Assembly (NCBI RefSeq): GCF_037038585.1
Contig: NC_092520.1
Location: forward strand, 145,389,104 to 145,453,103
Direction of reading: 5' to 3'
DNA: 64,000 bases
From: Patagioenas fasciata
Taxonomy: Eukaryota; Chordata; Aves; Columbiformes; Columbidae
How positions within the stretch are numbered: the stretch's first letter is position 1; each line of letters begins with the position of its first letter. This document shows positions 37,440-49,019 of the stretch, one piece after another. The notes under the pieces are model-generated. The model had not been told where the DNA came from and did not search any database. It saw only the letters and a program-made list of their open reading frames with translations. Made by a program: the position numbers and the translations under genes.

Positions 37440-38000
37440 TGGTACCTGGCCTCACCGCAACCTGAGCCCTCCTCCGTGGCAGGATGGGGCGAAAAATACC
37501 CTCTGCCAGGGTTTAACACCCCGCTTTCCCCGCCGGATGAAACCCGTCCGGCTCCGCGGAGCGGGGGATGCGCAGCCAAAGAAGCGCCTCCCGGGAAGGA
37601 CCCGTTGCCACCTGTAGCATCTCACCCCGCCGGTCCCGGCCGCGCCTCCTTACCAGCTCCGGGTGTCCTCTGGCCTCAGAGGGGTGAGATGATGAGGCTG
37701 GACGAGAGGAAGGAGCGGCGGAGACATGCTTTGGCACAGGTGTGGGGACGCGAATCGCGCCGGACGTCGCGATTGCCGTCCCCACACCTGTGCCAAGCAT
37801 CTCTCCGCGCATGGGCCACCCCCGGGCAAGGCTGATCCCGTGTCTAGGAGCTGGGAAAAGGCACGGTTTTGTTCGGGTTTCACCTGCCGGGGCCTCGGTT
37901 ACCGCAGGGCTCCCAGCCAAGGCGAGGCGCTTGCGGCGGCTGCTTGTTTTCCCAGCCGGGGCGCGCGGAGGGACCGGTCGTTTTGTCGGACCTAGAAAAG
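37440..38000. promoter_or_regulatory. CpG island containing an inverted repeat
   Basis: GC- and CpG-rich block with GC boxes, on the upstream side of PTHLH. It contains the 91-bp hairpin annotated separately. Open frames cross it on both strands but are explained by composition. It may be a distal promoter of PTHLH, a start for divergent transcription, or an enhancer. Confidence 0.65.
37718..37808. repeat. Near-perfect 91-bp inverted repeat (hairpin) with E-box/T-box-like arms
   Basis: The core left arm 37,726-37,759 (ATGCTTTGGCACAGG..., ending AATCGCG) and right arm 37,768-37,800 are reverse complements except for one inserted T and a CG/GC swap. The loop is 8 nt (CCGGACGT, 37,760-37,767). 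A further 8 bp on each side pair with one mismatch (37,718-37,725 with 37,801-37,808). Each arm carries CAGGTG, an E-box also resembling the T-box half-site AGGTGTG, in opposite orientation. Many CpGs lie in stem and loop. I recognise no known element. A fold-back assembly artefact is an alternative. Confidence 0.88.
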
Positions 38001-39331
38001 GCGTCAGGCACAGGGAGGTGAGGCAAAACCCTGTGTTTGCCTTTCTGGTCAAGTCCTCCCTGACGTGACAAGGCAAACCGTATCATTTTAGGTGTTATGC
38101 CTCTCTTTTCTACCCCTTTCCTGCCTCAAAGACAATGAGATTTTGGAGACATGCCACGCTTGGCTTCTGCCTTCTTTTTCCATACGTATAAACAGGCATA
38201 AATCAGCTTTCCTACGAGGAAGCTGACCTGGGAGCTTGGCTAGGAAGATAAGTCCCTGTTCCAGGTTTGGCACGTAATTCCCGAACGGTGAATAGAGCCA
38301 GGGGCTGCGGATGGGTGGGCGACCAGGCTCCCCAAAAGTTGCTCAGAAGCGAAATCTTCCTCTGAAACAAAATCAGACAAGTGGGACAGATTTAGCTAAT
38401 TGAGGAGGAGGTGCCATTGCAACCTCAGAAAGACAGAAGGAAATAATTACTAACCCCCCGCCCGGTGCACAGAGACAGGCTCAATCCTCAGCTCTGCAAA
38501 CTTCCCACCTTTGTGAAGTTCTGCCTCTCCCTCCTCCCTCTTGTTTTATGCACAATAAAGCAATTTCGTCATTTCCCCTCCCGGATTTCTATAACCTCAG
38601 TTGCACTCGTCTAGGGCTTCGGTTCAGACGGGGAGTTTAACCTCCTCAGTCTTCCCAGGATGGAAAAAATGGTGTTCAGCAAAAAAACACAGGCGTGCTG
38701 ACTGCTTGAGAGTCTGGCAAGAAAGGGAAGGGAGCGGCAGAACAGCGATTGCTGGACTCATCCTATGAGGACCTGAGACTTGCACAACCCCTGTGATCTA
38801 GCAAGGTTCAAAGCCAGCGGACACAACTCCCTGCAGGCGAGGTGCGAAGTCCCTGAGTTTTTTTTCAAAGCTCCCAGGGTGGTCTTGAGGGGCTGTTGTG
38901 CAGCTGGATAGGAAACACGATTGCTTACAGTTTGAGGCAGACTTCCTAGCACATACTCATTCCTGCCAGCAACCTACCCCTGTTGCACTCTGTCCCCAGC
39001 TCCCATCAATGTTGCCTTCCTCTCCTTTCTGCCGCTGTCAGGAATAAGAAAATCCTTAGCCACGTCTGACCTGGTGTAATCTTCTAACCGGGTGAAAAGA
39101 TTCCTTAGGGAGAAAGAGAAAACCATTTTTCCCTCCACATCAGCAAGACCCAGACGTTTCGTGGCACTCCATCTGCACACAATAATCTCCTTTATTAAAC
39201 AATGATAGGGTAGCTGAACAGAGCTGCCTCTCCCACCCTAGAGGCCGCCGGAGCTCCCCAAGTTCAGCTATTGACACAATGCGTGGTTTATTTAGACAAT
39301 ATGCATTTAATTTAATGCACTTGAGACAGGG

Positions 39332-39348
39332 GAAAAAAAAAAAAAAAA
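39332..39348. repeat. Poly(A) run
   Basis: An uninterrupted run of A, about 120 bp before the next CpG island. Confidence 0.85.
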
Positions 39349-39464
39349 GAATTTGCCAAATCTTCTGTCTGGTTCCTAGAATCCAGTAGACACCGAAAGG
39401 AATAATTTTCAAATTCAAGGGCAAAGAATCAGTTATTAATTCATAAAGCCTGTCCCTGCTATCT

Positions 39465-39800
39465 ATAGCCCGGCGGGGCGGGCGGCTGGCACCCCGCGGC
39501 GCGGCGCGGCGGGGAGGGCGGCGGAGTGCGGCCAGGCTCCAGCGGGTGGCGGCGGGGCCGCGGAGCCCCAGTGAGCTGTCCATGGTGGTGCCGGGCCCGG
39601 CTTCCCGCTCTGCCCGCCGCCGGCAACCTGCCCCCGGGCGCCCCCCGCCGCCCGGCCCGGCCCCGACCCCGGCCCGGCCTGGTCCCGGCTCCGGTCCCGG
39701 CTCCGGTCCCGGCTCCGGCTTTGACCCCGGCGGGGCGCTACCTCTCCTGCCCCGGGTAGGTGAGGAGCGGGGTCGCAGGCTTACACGTCCTGTGTTACCG
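39465..39800 (+). promoter_or_regulatory. CpG island, possible start of a plus-strand transcript
   Basis: Very GC-rich block with GGCGGGGCGG-type SP1 sites, 'gcggcgcggcgcggcgg', and C-rich tracts that would form G-quadruplexes on the minus strand. Good plus-strand 5' splice sites lie at its right edge (GTAG|GTGAGG at about 39,760 and CTGCAG|GTGAGTAAC with GT at 39,903). This arrangement fits a first exon of a transcript divergent from PTHLH. No protein was recognised. Confidence 0.5.
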
Positions 39801-39902
39801 GCTCCCTGATCCTGCCCTCTCTCTCGAGGTGGTGGGTCGAACGATCTAGTCGATCGGTGCCGTTTCTACTGATAAAGCCTCCGGGTGAATCCTAATCTGC
39901 AG
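39500..39902 (+). ncRNA. Candidate first exon of a divergent non-coding transcript
   Basis: The right end is set by CTGCAG|GTGAGTAAC, an essentially perfect 5' splice consensus, immediately downstream of a CpG island. The left end is arbitrary. Plus-strand frames in the exon are GC-driven and unlike known proteins, so a non-coding role is the simplest reading. Its relation to PTHLH (divergent orientation, about 5.4 kb between this donor and the prepro exon) is inferred; no transcript evidence is available here. Confidence 0.25.
39681..39718. repeat. 12-bp GC-rich tandem repeat
   Basis: The unit GGTCCCGGCTCC is repeated about three times inside the CpG island. Read in frame it would give Pro-Gly-Ser-Gly repeats, but there is no sign that it is translated. 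Confidence 0.9.
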
Positions 39903-40334
39903 GTGAGTAACGTGAAAGAAACAGACAGCTATTTTAGATCCTGGTTGAAGGGCAACTTGCAATCACACCTGCTCCAAATGTTCATGGCACTTGAAATGCT
40001 TTTAGTGATGCATATATTTTCACTTAGCCTTCTGAAACCTTAAGCTGTTAAATTGTCCCTCTCTAGGTCTAGTCTTGACTTCAGCTGTTAATATCTCTTA
40101 ACATAGATTGGTCTGCTTTATTTATTTCATTTCTATGACTGAGTATCTATTAAATTCCAACAGAAACAAATGTGTCTGCTCCATTTAACTTAAAACTGTT
40201 ACCAAGTTGGGCTGGCTGGAGAACAAGAATTCCATTTATAGGAGGGGGGTGGGCAGAAAAAAAATTGCAATTTGTTTTTGCACTATGTTGGAACAAAATC
40301 CAACCCTTTAGACAATTTTCTGAGAGGAGACAGA

Positions 40335-40440
40335 CTCACCTCCTGCCCTGGAGTAGATTAGTGGTTAGTATAGTCATCTGGGATATGGGAGTCCAGAGTT
40401 CAAGTTCTTCCCTTCCCTTCTCTGATTCAGAACCCTAATC
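40335..40440 (+). mobile_element. Old amniote SINE-like relic with B-box-like segment
   Basis: The order 'gattagtggttagtatagtc', 'atctgggatatgggagtcc', 'agagttcaagttcttccctt' resembles a dispersed amniote repeat whose consensus reads roughly 'gtggttagggcactcacctggga...gggttcaattcc'. The AGTTCAAGTTC part resembles a pol III B box. The copy is short and diverged; the family name is uncertain. Confidence 0.5.
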
Positions 40441-40868
40441 CCTGGACTGTTGGCTTCTCTCAGTTTCATCCCAGATCATAAAACCTTTCTGATGACATTT
40501 GTGATGAACTGATGTTTTCCAATGGGTGAAAAATGAATGTTTAGTTAAAGAAAAACTCCCATTTAACAGTTATACCAAGCAGCATAGGATTTTTGCTTAC
40601 ACAGGGGGAAGTCCAGACTGCCATCATACAACAATGGAAGGGAACTACAAGCTGTAAAAAGAAGCAGTGTGCTAGGAAAAATGAAGGAGTCTCTTTCTGT
40701 GGTGGCACATAGGGTTAATGTGGTTAAAACATACTTTCTTCAGCATTAGGTTTGTAGATTATTTTGAAAAAAAAGGACTTTTATCTTCCCCATGGGCACA
40801 TGGGGCTAGAATGGTTAAGAAATACTTTCTTTATATATAGTTTTGTTAATTTGCTTCTATTTCCTTAG

Positions 40869-41021
40869 CAAATGGAACACAAGGGAAAGTTGCACCGAAG
40901 ATCATACCTAGCCTCATTTGACTTCCCAGCTCAAAGACAGGCCTGCTTTCCACACCTGGGCTGAAGGAAATAACTTGTTGGTGTGAAACGTGAAGTCATG
41001 CCTATGAATCTGGACAGCAAG
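40869..41021 (+). ncRNA. Candidate 153-nt internal exon of a plus-strand transcript
   Basis: It is bounded by a strong 3' splice site (TTTGCTTCTATTTCCTTAG, AG at 40,867-40,868) and a fair donor (CAGCAAG|GTACTG, GT at 41,022-41,023). The size is typical of a vertebrate internal exon. It lies 0.97 kb after the donor at 39,903 in the same orientation. A short ATG frame inside (about 30 codons from 40,872) starts MEHKGKLHRRSY and matches nothing I know. A plausible terminal exon further right has an acceptor at 46,300-46,301 and AATAAA at 46,360-46,365. Confidence 0.25.
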
Positions 41022-41029
41022 GTACTGTA

Positions 41030-44000
41030 ACATGCTTTACCATAAGCATAACCTTCATTTGTTAGCATTTTTTAAATTAGTATCTTTGTTTTATGCATTT
41101 TATTTTTTATCAATCTAATAGGTTTTTACAATCATCTTTCATATCACATTAATTATTAATTTTCATATCCCTAATTCCCAGTGGAACAAACTACATCTTC
41201 AAACTTTTCCCATAAGTCATGGGATCTGGTCCAGCTCTCACTGAAGCCAAACTGATTCTCTTCATTCACTTTATTTGGATGCTGATCAGCATCTTACATT
41301 GCCACTCCTTCTCCAAATTTTGAATGTTCTTTGATCTCATGGTGTGGTTACTTTTTCAAACATGATGCCCCACAGGGTGTGAAGCTTAAACTGTAATAGG
41401 CCAAGTGGAATGACCACTGGACTTGCTTTAAACAGATCATGCATAGCGAAATGTAACCCATAGAGTTGCCCATGACACACTGCATAATCAGTTTGGACTG
41501 TAGAAGATGTGAGCAAGCACATTTTTAGATGAGTTTCAATTCACCCTTGCAGGTTTGAGCTCTAAATTTACTAGTTTATTCAAATATGGAATTCAATTAA
41601 CCTGAAGGAATAAATAAGGGTCAGCTATAAAAGTTATATATTAGCTGTTATTTGTTTATTCCAAGATGATTAAACTGCTTCTTATATCATTCTAACATCT
41701 TGTTTTACCCTGAGATTGAGTTAATTGCTCCTTCATCTCCAGATTTACTCTCTCTTAAAAACAGAAACAATACTCTCTGTGTTTGGACTGAGCTGCCACT
41801 GATGCCCTCCAAATTCATCCAAAAGCTGATTTTTTTTCCTTAGGAATATTGATTATTTTATTTCTACCAAATGTTTGAAGCAGTTTCAGTGGCTGCAGGA
41901 GATGGAAGTGTATAGGTGGTAAAAAAACAGGAAAGCAATATTTGGCTTCAGCAAGCCAAGGTGGCAAGGTCTAATTTTCTGCTAAAAATAAAAAAGTAGT
42001 TAGAGTTTTGGCTCTAAGCAGGACTGGACATTGACAGTCAGAGTTCCTTGATTCTGCTGCCCTTATTGAAATCACTCCATCTTCCAAGCCCTTGAAATGA
42101 CTTGAGTTTTATACTGGTTCTGGAGCTGGCAAATGAGGGAAATGACACATGAGAGAGTTTTATGAGAACATATGACTTGTATGACTCAGGGGTGGCCTCT
42201 GCAGTCATAATGCATGTAAAAACAAAGCAAGCCTTACGTAGTGCAGGCTGAGGACAGGTCTAGGAAGGATCTGTGGGTTGCTATGCCGGCAGGACTGACA
42301 TCCAAGATTGTAATACACAGCCCTGACAAAAGGAGGCTGTAGACAACATTCCAACCTGTAGATCAGAATAGCAGAAAGGGGTTGACTTGATTTTATTGGA
42401 AATATTTCAGTTTTTCAATTGTTTTGAAGAATACCAGTTTAGAAACAAAATCTTTAACTGATTTTCCCATCTTTGTCCTGTTGGAGTATTGCACTTCCTG
42501 CCAGGCTAACTGTGCACTCTTGAATAATCCTTGCCCCTGCAGTATAACAAGCATGCCTAAAGCAATCAAAAGATGCCTACTTGATGTTGCTTTTTGGAAA
42601 GGGCCAGCGGATGAGCATGGAAAGGTGACAAGCTTCTCACTTCCATCCCTGAGGGACATATCAGTTTGAAATTATTCATACACAGACGCAGAAAAGGCTC
42701 CTGAGCTTTCCACAAAGAGTTAAGTCAGTCAGGGCATGTTACTCTTCCAGTCCTTTTCAGACCCTGTCAGACCTTAGTAATTGCAGAAATTCCTCACATG
42801 TGCCCAGACCTGACAGAGCTCTTCCTCGCTTTATTATTTTCCATCTTTGAAAGCACAGCGCTGAAACTCCTACAATAACCTTTTGCCAGGACCAGCAGAA
42901 CAGAAAAATCCACATTAAAATTGAGAAATTCCATTTGTATGGAGAGAAAGAGCTTGCAGGACTCAGAGGAGAATGCCAGATCTGATTAAATCTGTATGTT
43001 TTTTGTATTAACAATCCATGGAGTCACAGGCATGAATAGGGAAAAATTGTGCAACAGGTGGTGAGGCTTATCAGATGGTTGCTTATCACTAATTACCCCT
43101 GAGATGCCTTTATCCTCTTTTCACCAAATATCACTGTTTTTGCAGTATCAGGCCAAAAGGTAATCAGTGATAACAACAGCCTGTCCTGTCACAAAGGCAG
43201 GGTTTGTAAGACTTATAATTTCTATGGTTGCAGTCCCTGTAAGATTGTGGCAGACTGTCCCTCAACAACCTCTTTGAGGACACACTCACAAACTCCTTTC
43301 GTGAAACCAACCACTGTGCCGCCAGCATCAAGGGTTGGGTTGGTACGGGGGAGGAAGGGAAACAAACTTTATTTCAGTGACTACAGATATCAGAAATATC
43401 AGCAACTCATGCTGCAGAAGCCATCTGCATGCTGTGTAATCTGTCCTCCCAACAGATTCAGAGCAGGTGTTTTTTAATCAAGGTCTCCAGGTGCTTGTTT
43501 ATGAAATACTTTGTTTCAAGGGACACATGGGCAGTCTGAGGAGGAGAGTGATATCTGTGCAGTCCTCTGGAATCCTGTACTCATTACTAAGCAGTGATGA
43601 TGTGCTTGTCAACACTTATAGGAAAGCCAATTTGTACTAAATTATTTAAACCCTACTCAAACAATGATGATCTTATTGAAGCTGCAGGTGCTCATCTTCA
43701 GGCCCAGGCTTGTGAAAGGTGTTTACTTGTTATGTCTCAAAATGCATTTACAGAAAAAAAAAAAAAAAAGAAGTAAAAAAGTGAATATAGGAGTGCACAA
43801 AACAGTGTCTTTGTTAACATTTAGGACCTTTTCCCATAAGCATACAAAAGCTGAACAACGACAATCTTGTTAAATTTTGCCAAGCACTGGGGCCTCCGTG
43901 ATCCCATGTACGTTCTACAGAGCTTTTGCACAATAGATAGTATCTACAGGCCGCTAATGGGCGTAAGGACTCTTCTGTGTCTGGTGATATACTGTCCTGT

Positions 44001-47000
44001 GGTGCAAAAATAGCTACTGCTTAACAATCCAGTTTGAGCACAAGTTAAAACAGGGAAACAAAACCAGCAAGCAGGGAGAGGACAAATGGGATAACTATAA
44101 ACCCAGGTCCATTCCAGTAAGTTTTGTATCAGTTCATCTCACTGTCTATAAAGCATTAACTGCTAGACATTGAGGCAGAAGTAAAGCTTCAGGTGGAATG
44201 TAAAGGTACGTAAGGAAGTGGTTCAATGGCATAAGGACACAAGGAGACAAAGCACAAAGGGGTGTGAGGTAGATGTGGATGAACAGACAGGGCAAGCTGG
44301 TAGAGCTAGTAGACTGAAGATGACAATGAAGCAAGAACTGAGCAACCAGGTAAGGAGCACTTCAGTTGTGAAAGGATTTAAAGGGAAGAATAAAAGTTAG
44401 AGGGTTTTTTGTCATTTTAGAAGGGGGTAGGTAGCAGAAGGTCATGAATAGTATAAATTGTAGCACTAAAATAACCAGCAAATAGGTTGAATTGGGCAAT
44501 GATTTAAAGAGACCACGCCGTGAACAGTTTGCAATAGTTGAGCATTAAGATGCAGGGAGTGAAGCACCTAGGCACCTTTTGTATTTAGGATACATTATGG
44601 AGATGTTTAAAGAGAAAAATATTTGAGTATAAGACAAGGGTTAGAAGCATCAAAATGTCTCAAAAAATCCATTGCCGTGGAGCTGAGGGACTGAGTGTTT
44701 GATGAGAATTTGTCAACAAGGAGAAATAATTTAAAAAGTGTGAGATTGGAGAAGAGCTCAGCTGAGATCTTAACCACATCTAGCTTAAGCTCAAGCTTTT
44801 ACAAGTGGGAGATGGAAAAAGAGATAGAATTGGATGGAGGTAATTTCATGTGTCATCATCCTAAACATAGTTTGAGAGTGAATAAAGGTTCTGCATTTAT
44901 GGAGACCTCATACTGTGGGTCTTGGTTCATAGCTCAGCTTTTAGCTGTTATGGTAATGCAAACACAGAATAATCATAGGAAGGGTTCAACGACAACACAG
45001 TGTAAAGCCCAAAGAAAGGGAAGAGGGGAAAGATAGAAGACCATCTTGATTAGTTTCTAAATGTCCAAATAAAGAAATGTATTGAAACATAATGCCCAGT
45101 GCAACACGGAATTTAAAAAGGGTGCTGCTGAGCAGAAGAACTGAACAGTTTACGAGGATGTGGAGAGAGGAGGAGATTTGGAACTTAGCCAAGTAAAAGA
45201 TGTTGGAAATTTATCTGAGAGCTGCATTAGTCAAAAGGAGAGGCTAAAAGTCAAACTAGAGACAGCTGTGAATAGTTTTAGTGAGAAGGATTCTGGGTTT
45301 TCTTTTTGGCGTGCAAAAAGCATGCCGCCTCATTTGAGGGGAAAAAGAAAATGTTGTCAAGTATGGGTTGTTCAAAAACACTAAGAACTACAGCATATTT
45401 AAAACTCTACTGTGTTTTTTTCTGTCTTTTTTCATCCCAATAGTGTAGGACAGGAAAATTTTGCCAAGTGCAAAGTTCACAGGTATGTAATTTTGCTTGT
45501 ATACTGTAATTCTTATAATAAAGATCAACCAACTTCAGTTAGGTTACAACAAAGCATATCTTAGTCTTCCTGTTTCTGAACTTTTACATTAGTATGAAAA
45601 GTCTGTCTTTTCTCTCTCTCTCCTTTGTGGATGTCTCACTTTTGTAATAAACTTGCCTCCTACAGTTGGTTTATATCCTGATCCCCAAGTGTTTCTATCC
45701 TGGCTTATTTATTTTTATGGACAGTTTGATTATACTTCTCTGCTATTATAGCTATTTTAGAAACATCTTAAGTTTTACGTTACTTCCTTAGTAATTAACA
45801 TGGAAGACACTGAGTCTTTCAAGTTGCCCTAACTAATCAAACCAAGCCAGCCAGTTCATTGACCTAAAACCATTCTGTCAAATCCCACTTAAAGCTGGTG
45901 GCCTAATCCATCCTCTGTACTGGAATATTCCCTAAGAATATTGGCCAGGGAATATATCTGAAATTTTTCTGCATTTCTGTCATGATTTCCAGGGTCTTGC
46001 TGGAAATACTTTATAATTTATAGTAATCACATCTTTAAGTCCAAAAATTCCATGTACAGATCTCCATAAAAACATTTCTGTGTGAAGAAATACTGGGATT
46101 TCTTTTTCCAGTCTCTTTTGCAGAAATTTCATTACAAGTTTCATTATGTTGTGACAAGGCATGTGAATACAGTGCTCAGCCATGAACATAATGACAGACT
46201 TTGTAACAAAATGTATTAATTTTGATTTATTTATATTATTTTGTTTATTTTGCCTTATTTGTCATGCTACTATATTTTTTATTCTTTTTATGTCATCACA
46301 GAACAGATGGACTCCTTCCTTCAATTACACAGGAAAGGCAACGAATGACCATTTACTGAAATAAACAGTAACAGTGGAGTTTGCCTTATTGGAATATAGG
46401 ATTATATCATATATTTTGTGCAGAAGAGTAACAAAACCAATCTGAATGTTGGTCCTTGGTTTACTTCACAAGTTGTCTGCCTCCCTAAGTGTAGTACAGC
46501 ATAAAGCACAGAAAATGTTATTTTAGCTCTATGATTAGAAACAGTTTTCCACAAGACTACTTTTGGTTTTAACAGTTTAAATCTGTTTTTATTTATCACA
46601 TATAAAAGCTCATTTCTGTAATGGAGGCTGTTTTAAAAGATGAAGCTATGCTTACTAAAATAAAGATAAATAATTTATTATTTATAGTATTGTCAACAGG
46701 TTGATTATTTAATCAAAACAAGCCATTTAATAGTTATAGGAAATATAGCAAGGGTGACACATACAGTAAATGCTTAGCTAAAAAGAAAGAGGTCTGTTGA
46801 GATGGATTCCTTGTTAATCAGAAGCATGGCAAATTTTCAGACTCAGGAAGTTCACTTAGGTTGCAACAAGGCAACAGTATATAGATATATTGTTAATATA
46901 ACTTTTTTTCTACAAGCAATAACAGAATCTTCTGTCATAGTATAGGAGAATAAGAGGATGAGAGAAAATGACTTTACAAATCCCTGCAACCAGAAATCTA

Positions 47001-48680
47001 TTTATGATTAGAATTTATGAATTCAGAATTTAAGAATATTTTTTCTAAGACTTCTATGTGACTACCCGTTTGCGAAGTAATGTGAAGTGTTTGGAGATGT
47101 ATCGTTTGAGCTGCTGACATAATTAATGATTTCATTAAGAGCATGAAAGGAGGCTCTTGTATTTCTCTGGCATTAGCAAGCCAAGTTCATGTCCGAACTC
47201 TAATAACCAAAGTCGCTTTTGCTGATCTAGACTGTTGGTCCTCTTGTTGCAAAACAAAAATTTGAAAGCCAAATATTATACTGGGCTGTGATACTTCCCA
47301 ACATGTCAGAAGTGTGACATGTTTTAAATATGAGCAGCTACTATGGATTATATGCTGGCAGAAAAGTTACCAACATTGCACGTAACAATGCAAATGGGAA
47401 GAATGTAAACATAATAATGTGCCTTCAGAAGTTCAAAGGAAAGGAAACTAATTTAGAAATTACAACTTATCCCACCCAATTTTCATAAAAGATCCTTGCT
47501 TAGGTAGTCTGTACTCCAGAAGTAATGTTGGTTCTTGAAAATTTATGACAATCCTAAGAAAACTGCAGCAGGATTTGTTAGGAATAAATTCTGGATTTGG
47601 GACTGTGCCCTTTTAGTTATGCCCTGACTGATTTTTCATCTCATGAGAGTTGAGCTAACATCCTGAAGAATTTGAAATGAGTTTTGTTTCTTCATCTTGA
47701 TACCTAATGAATAATAAAGATAGAGCTACTACAAAATCCATACTTTGAAGTAGTCCAGAGAAATGGAACAGAAAGTGTGCTGAAAGCCAGATTTGTGCAC
47801 TAGACCTATGAGAAAACAAAGCGCATAGGAAGTACAAATAGCCAAACTCACTTCACAGGGACTACCCAAGTGCTTAAATTAAGGAAAGGCTGCTGAGCTT
47901 TTCTGGTTCAGAACCAAGCACAACAGGGGCTAAAACACTAAGAAGGCTGGAACCTATGTCAGGATTGAGAAGCGTTGCAGGACTACATGGAAAACTTCTA
48001 GTGCATGCCTGGCCTTAGATGGTATTAGCCTATTCAATGAATGTTAAGGTTGCACAATGCTCTGCAACAATCTGTGCCATATATTTGCTAACTTTATAAA
48101 GAAGCCAATTTGTTGATGATGTTAAAGTTATGAAAACAATGATACAAACCAGCCTAAGCACATGCCTAGCATTAAGCCTGCAAGTAGTCCTTTAGACCAG
48201 CATTCACGTGTTAGAACATGCAGACATATCAAAAGTAAGGAGAATGTGAAACTATGAGGATTAAGGGGAGAAATTACCCCATTTAGTAGTTGGGAAGTCT
48301 TTTACTGATTCTTGTAATGTGTGTGGTAGCTTCATCTCTTCATCAACTTGAGGATATCAGATTGCAATGAAAATGAAAGGAAAATGTTATAGTTCTCTGT
48401 TTACATGCATTATTTCAGAGGATCTACACTTATACAGGCTTTGTTGTCTGAAGGTTGCAGAGGTCAGAATCAAGGTGGAGCTCACCCGATGGATTTTCTG
48501 TGTCATGGACCAGCAACAGACGCATGGGCTAATACGAAGTGAATAATCTCCAGTTAAATTCTCTCATCTCTCAATAATCACTGATTTAGAAGGTGCCAGG
48601 AGGATGCATTCGTACCATAATTTTGAATAGCCACCAATAAATTTATTCCTGAGTTCTACTAAAAACATTTTTCTGACCGC
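41030..48680. other. Intergenic DNA, no recognisable gene
   Basis: No conserved exon was seen. It contains an A run (43,755-43,769) and a rather purine-rich stretch (about 44,160-45,330) that may be an old unrecognised repeat. Splice-like sites at 46.3 kb are mentioned with the candidate plus-strand transcript. Confidence 0.5.
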
Positions 48681-48684
48681 AATT

Positions 48685-49015
48685 ACAGTGCTGGCCTCCA
48701 AAACATCCTGTGGCAGATTTCCACAGTTTAATTTTTATGTTGTGCAAAAAAAAAAATACTTCCTTTTGTTTGTTTTTAATACAGAGGAAAATGAATTATC
48801 CGCAATTTTTTATGTCATGAGAAACTTTGAATAGTCATTTTCTGCTCATCTTCTCTTTGCCATTCATAATTTTGTAGACTCTATTTCATTTCTCCTCTGT
48901 CATCTCTTTTTCCAGCAGCCAAGTTGTAGTCCATTTAATTTCTCTTTCTGTGTAAGTCGTTCCTTAATTGAAGTTGTTTTTCTCAGAACAATTATGCTCT
49001 GTATCTATCCCACAT
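48685..49015 (-). mobile_element. Ancient CR1/L3-type LINE 3' region
   Basis: Read on the plus strand, the order 'gtgctggcctccaaaacatc', 'ctgtggcagatttccacag', 'aatacttccttttgtttg', 'tgtcatgagaaactttg', 'cattcataattttgtagact' and 'cctctgtcatctctttttcc' follows the reverse complement of deeply conserved CR1-type 3' regions shared by amniotes. It is much more diverged than the other CR1 copies here, so it inserted before modern birds radiated. No coding frame survives. Confidence 0.72.
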
Positions 49016-49019
49016 CTAC

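Noticed and set aside
37126-38076. Several 100-190 codon frames on both strands at 37.1-38.1 kb
   Set aside because: Explained by CpG-island composition and by the inverted repeat, which yields similar peptides on opposite strands.
44160-45330. Purine-rich stretch considered as an old LINE
   Set aside because: No RT motif or known repeat order could be found; left as unique sequence.
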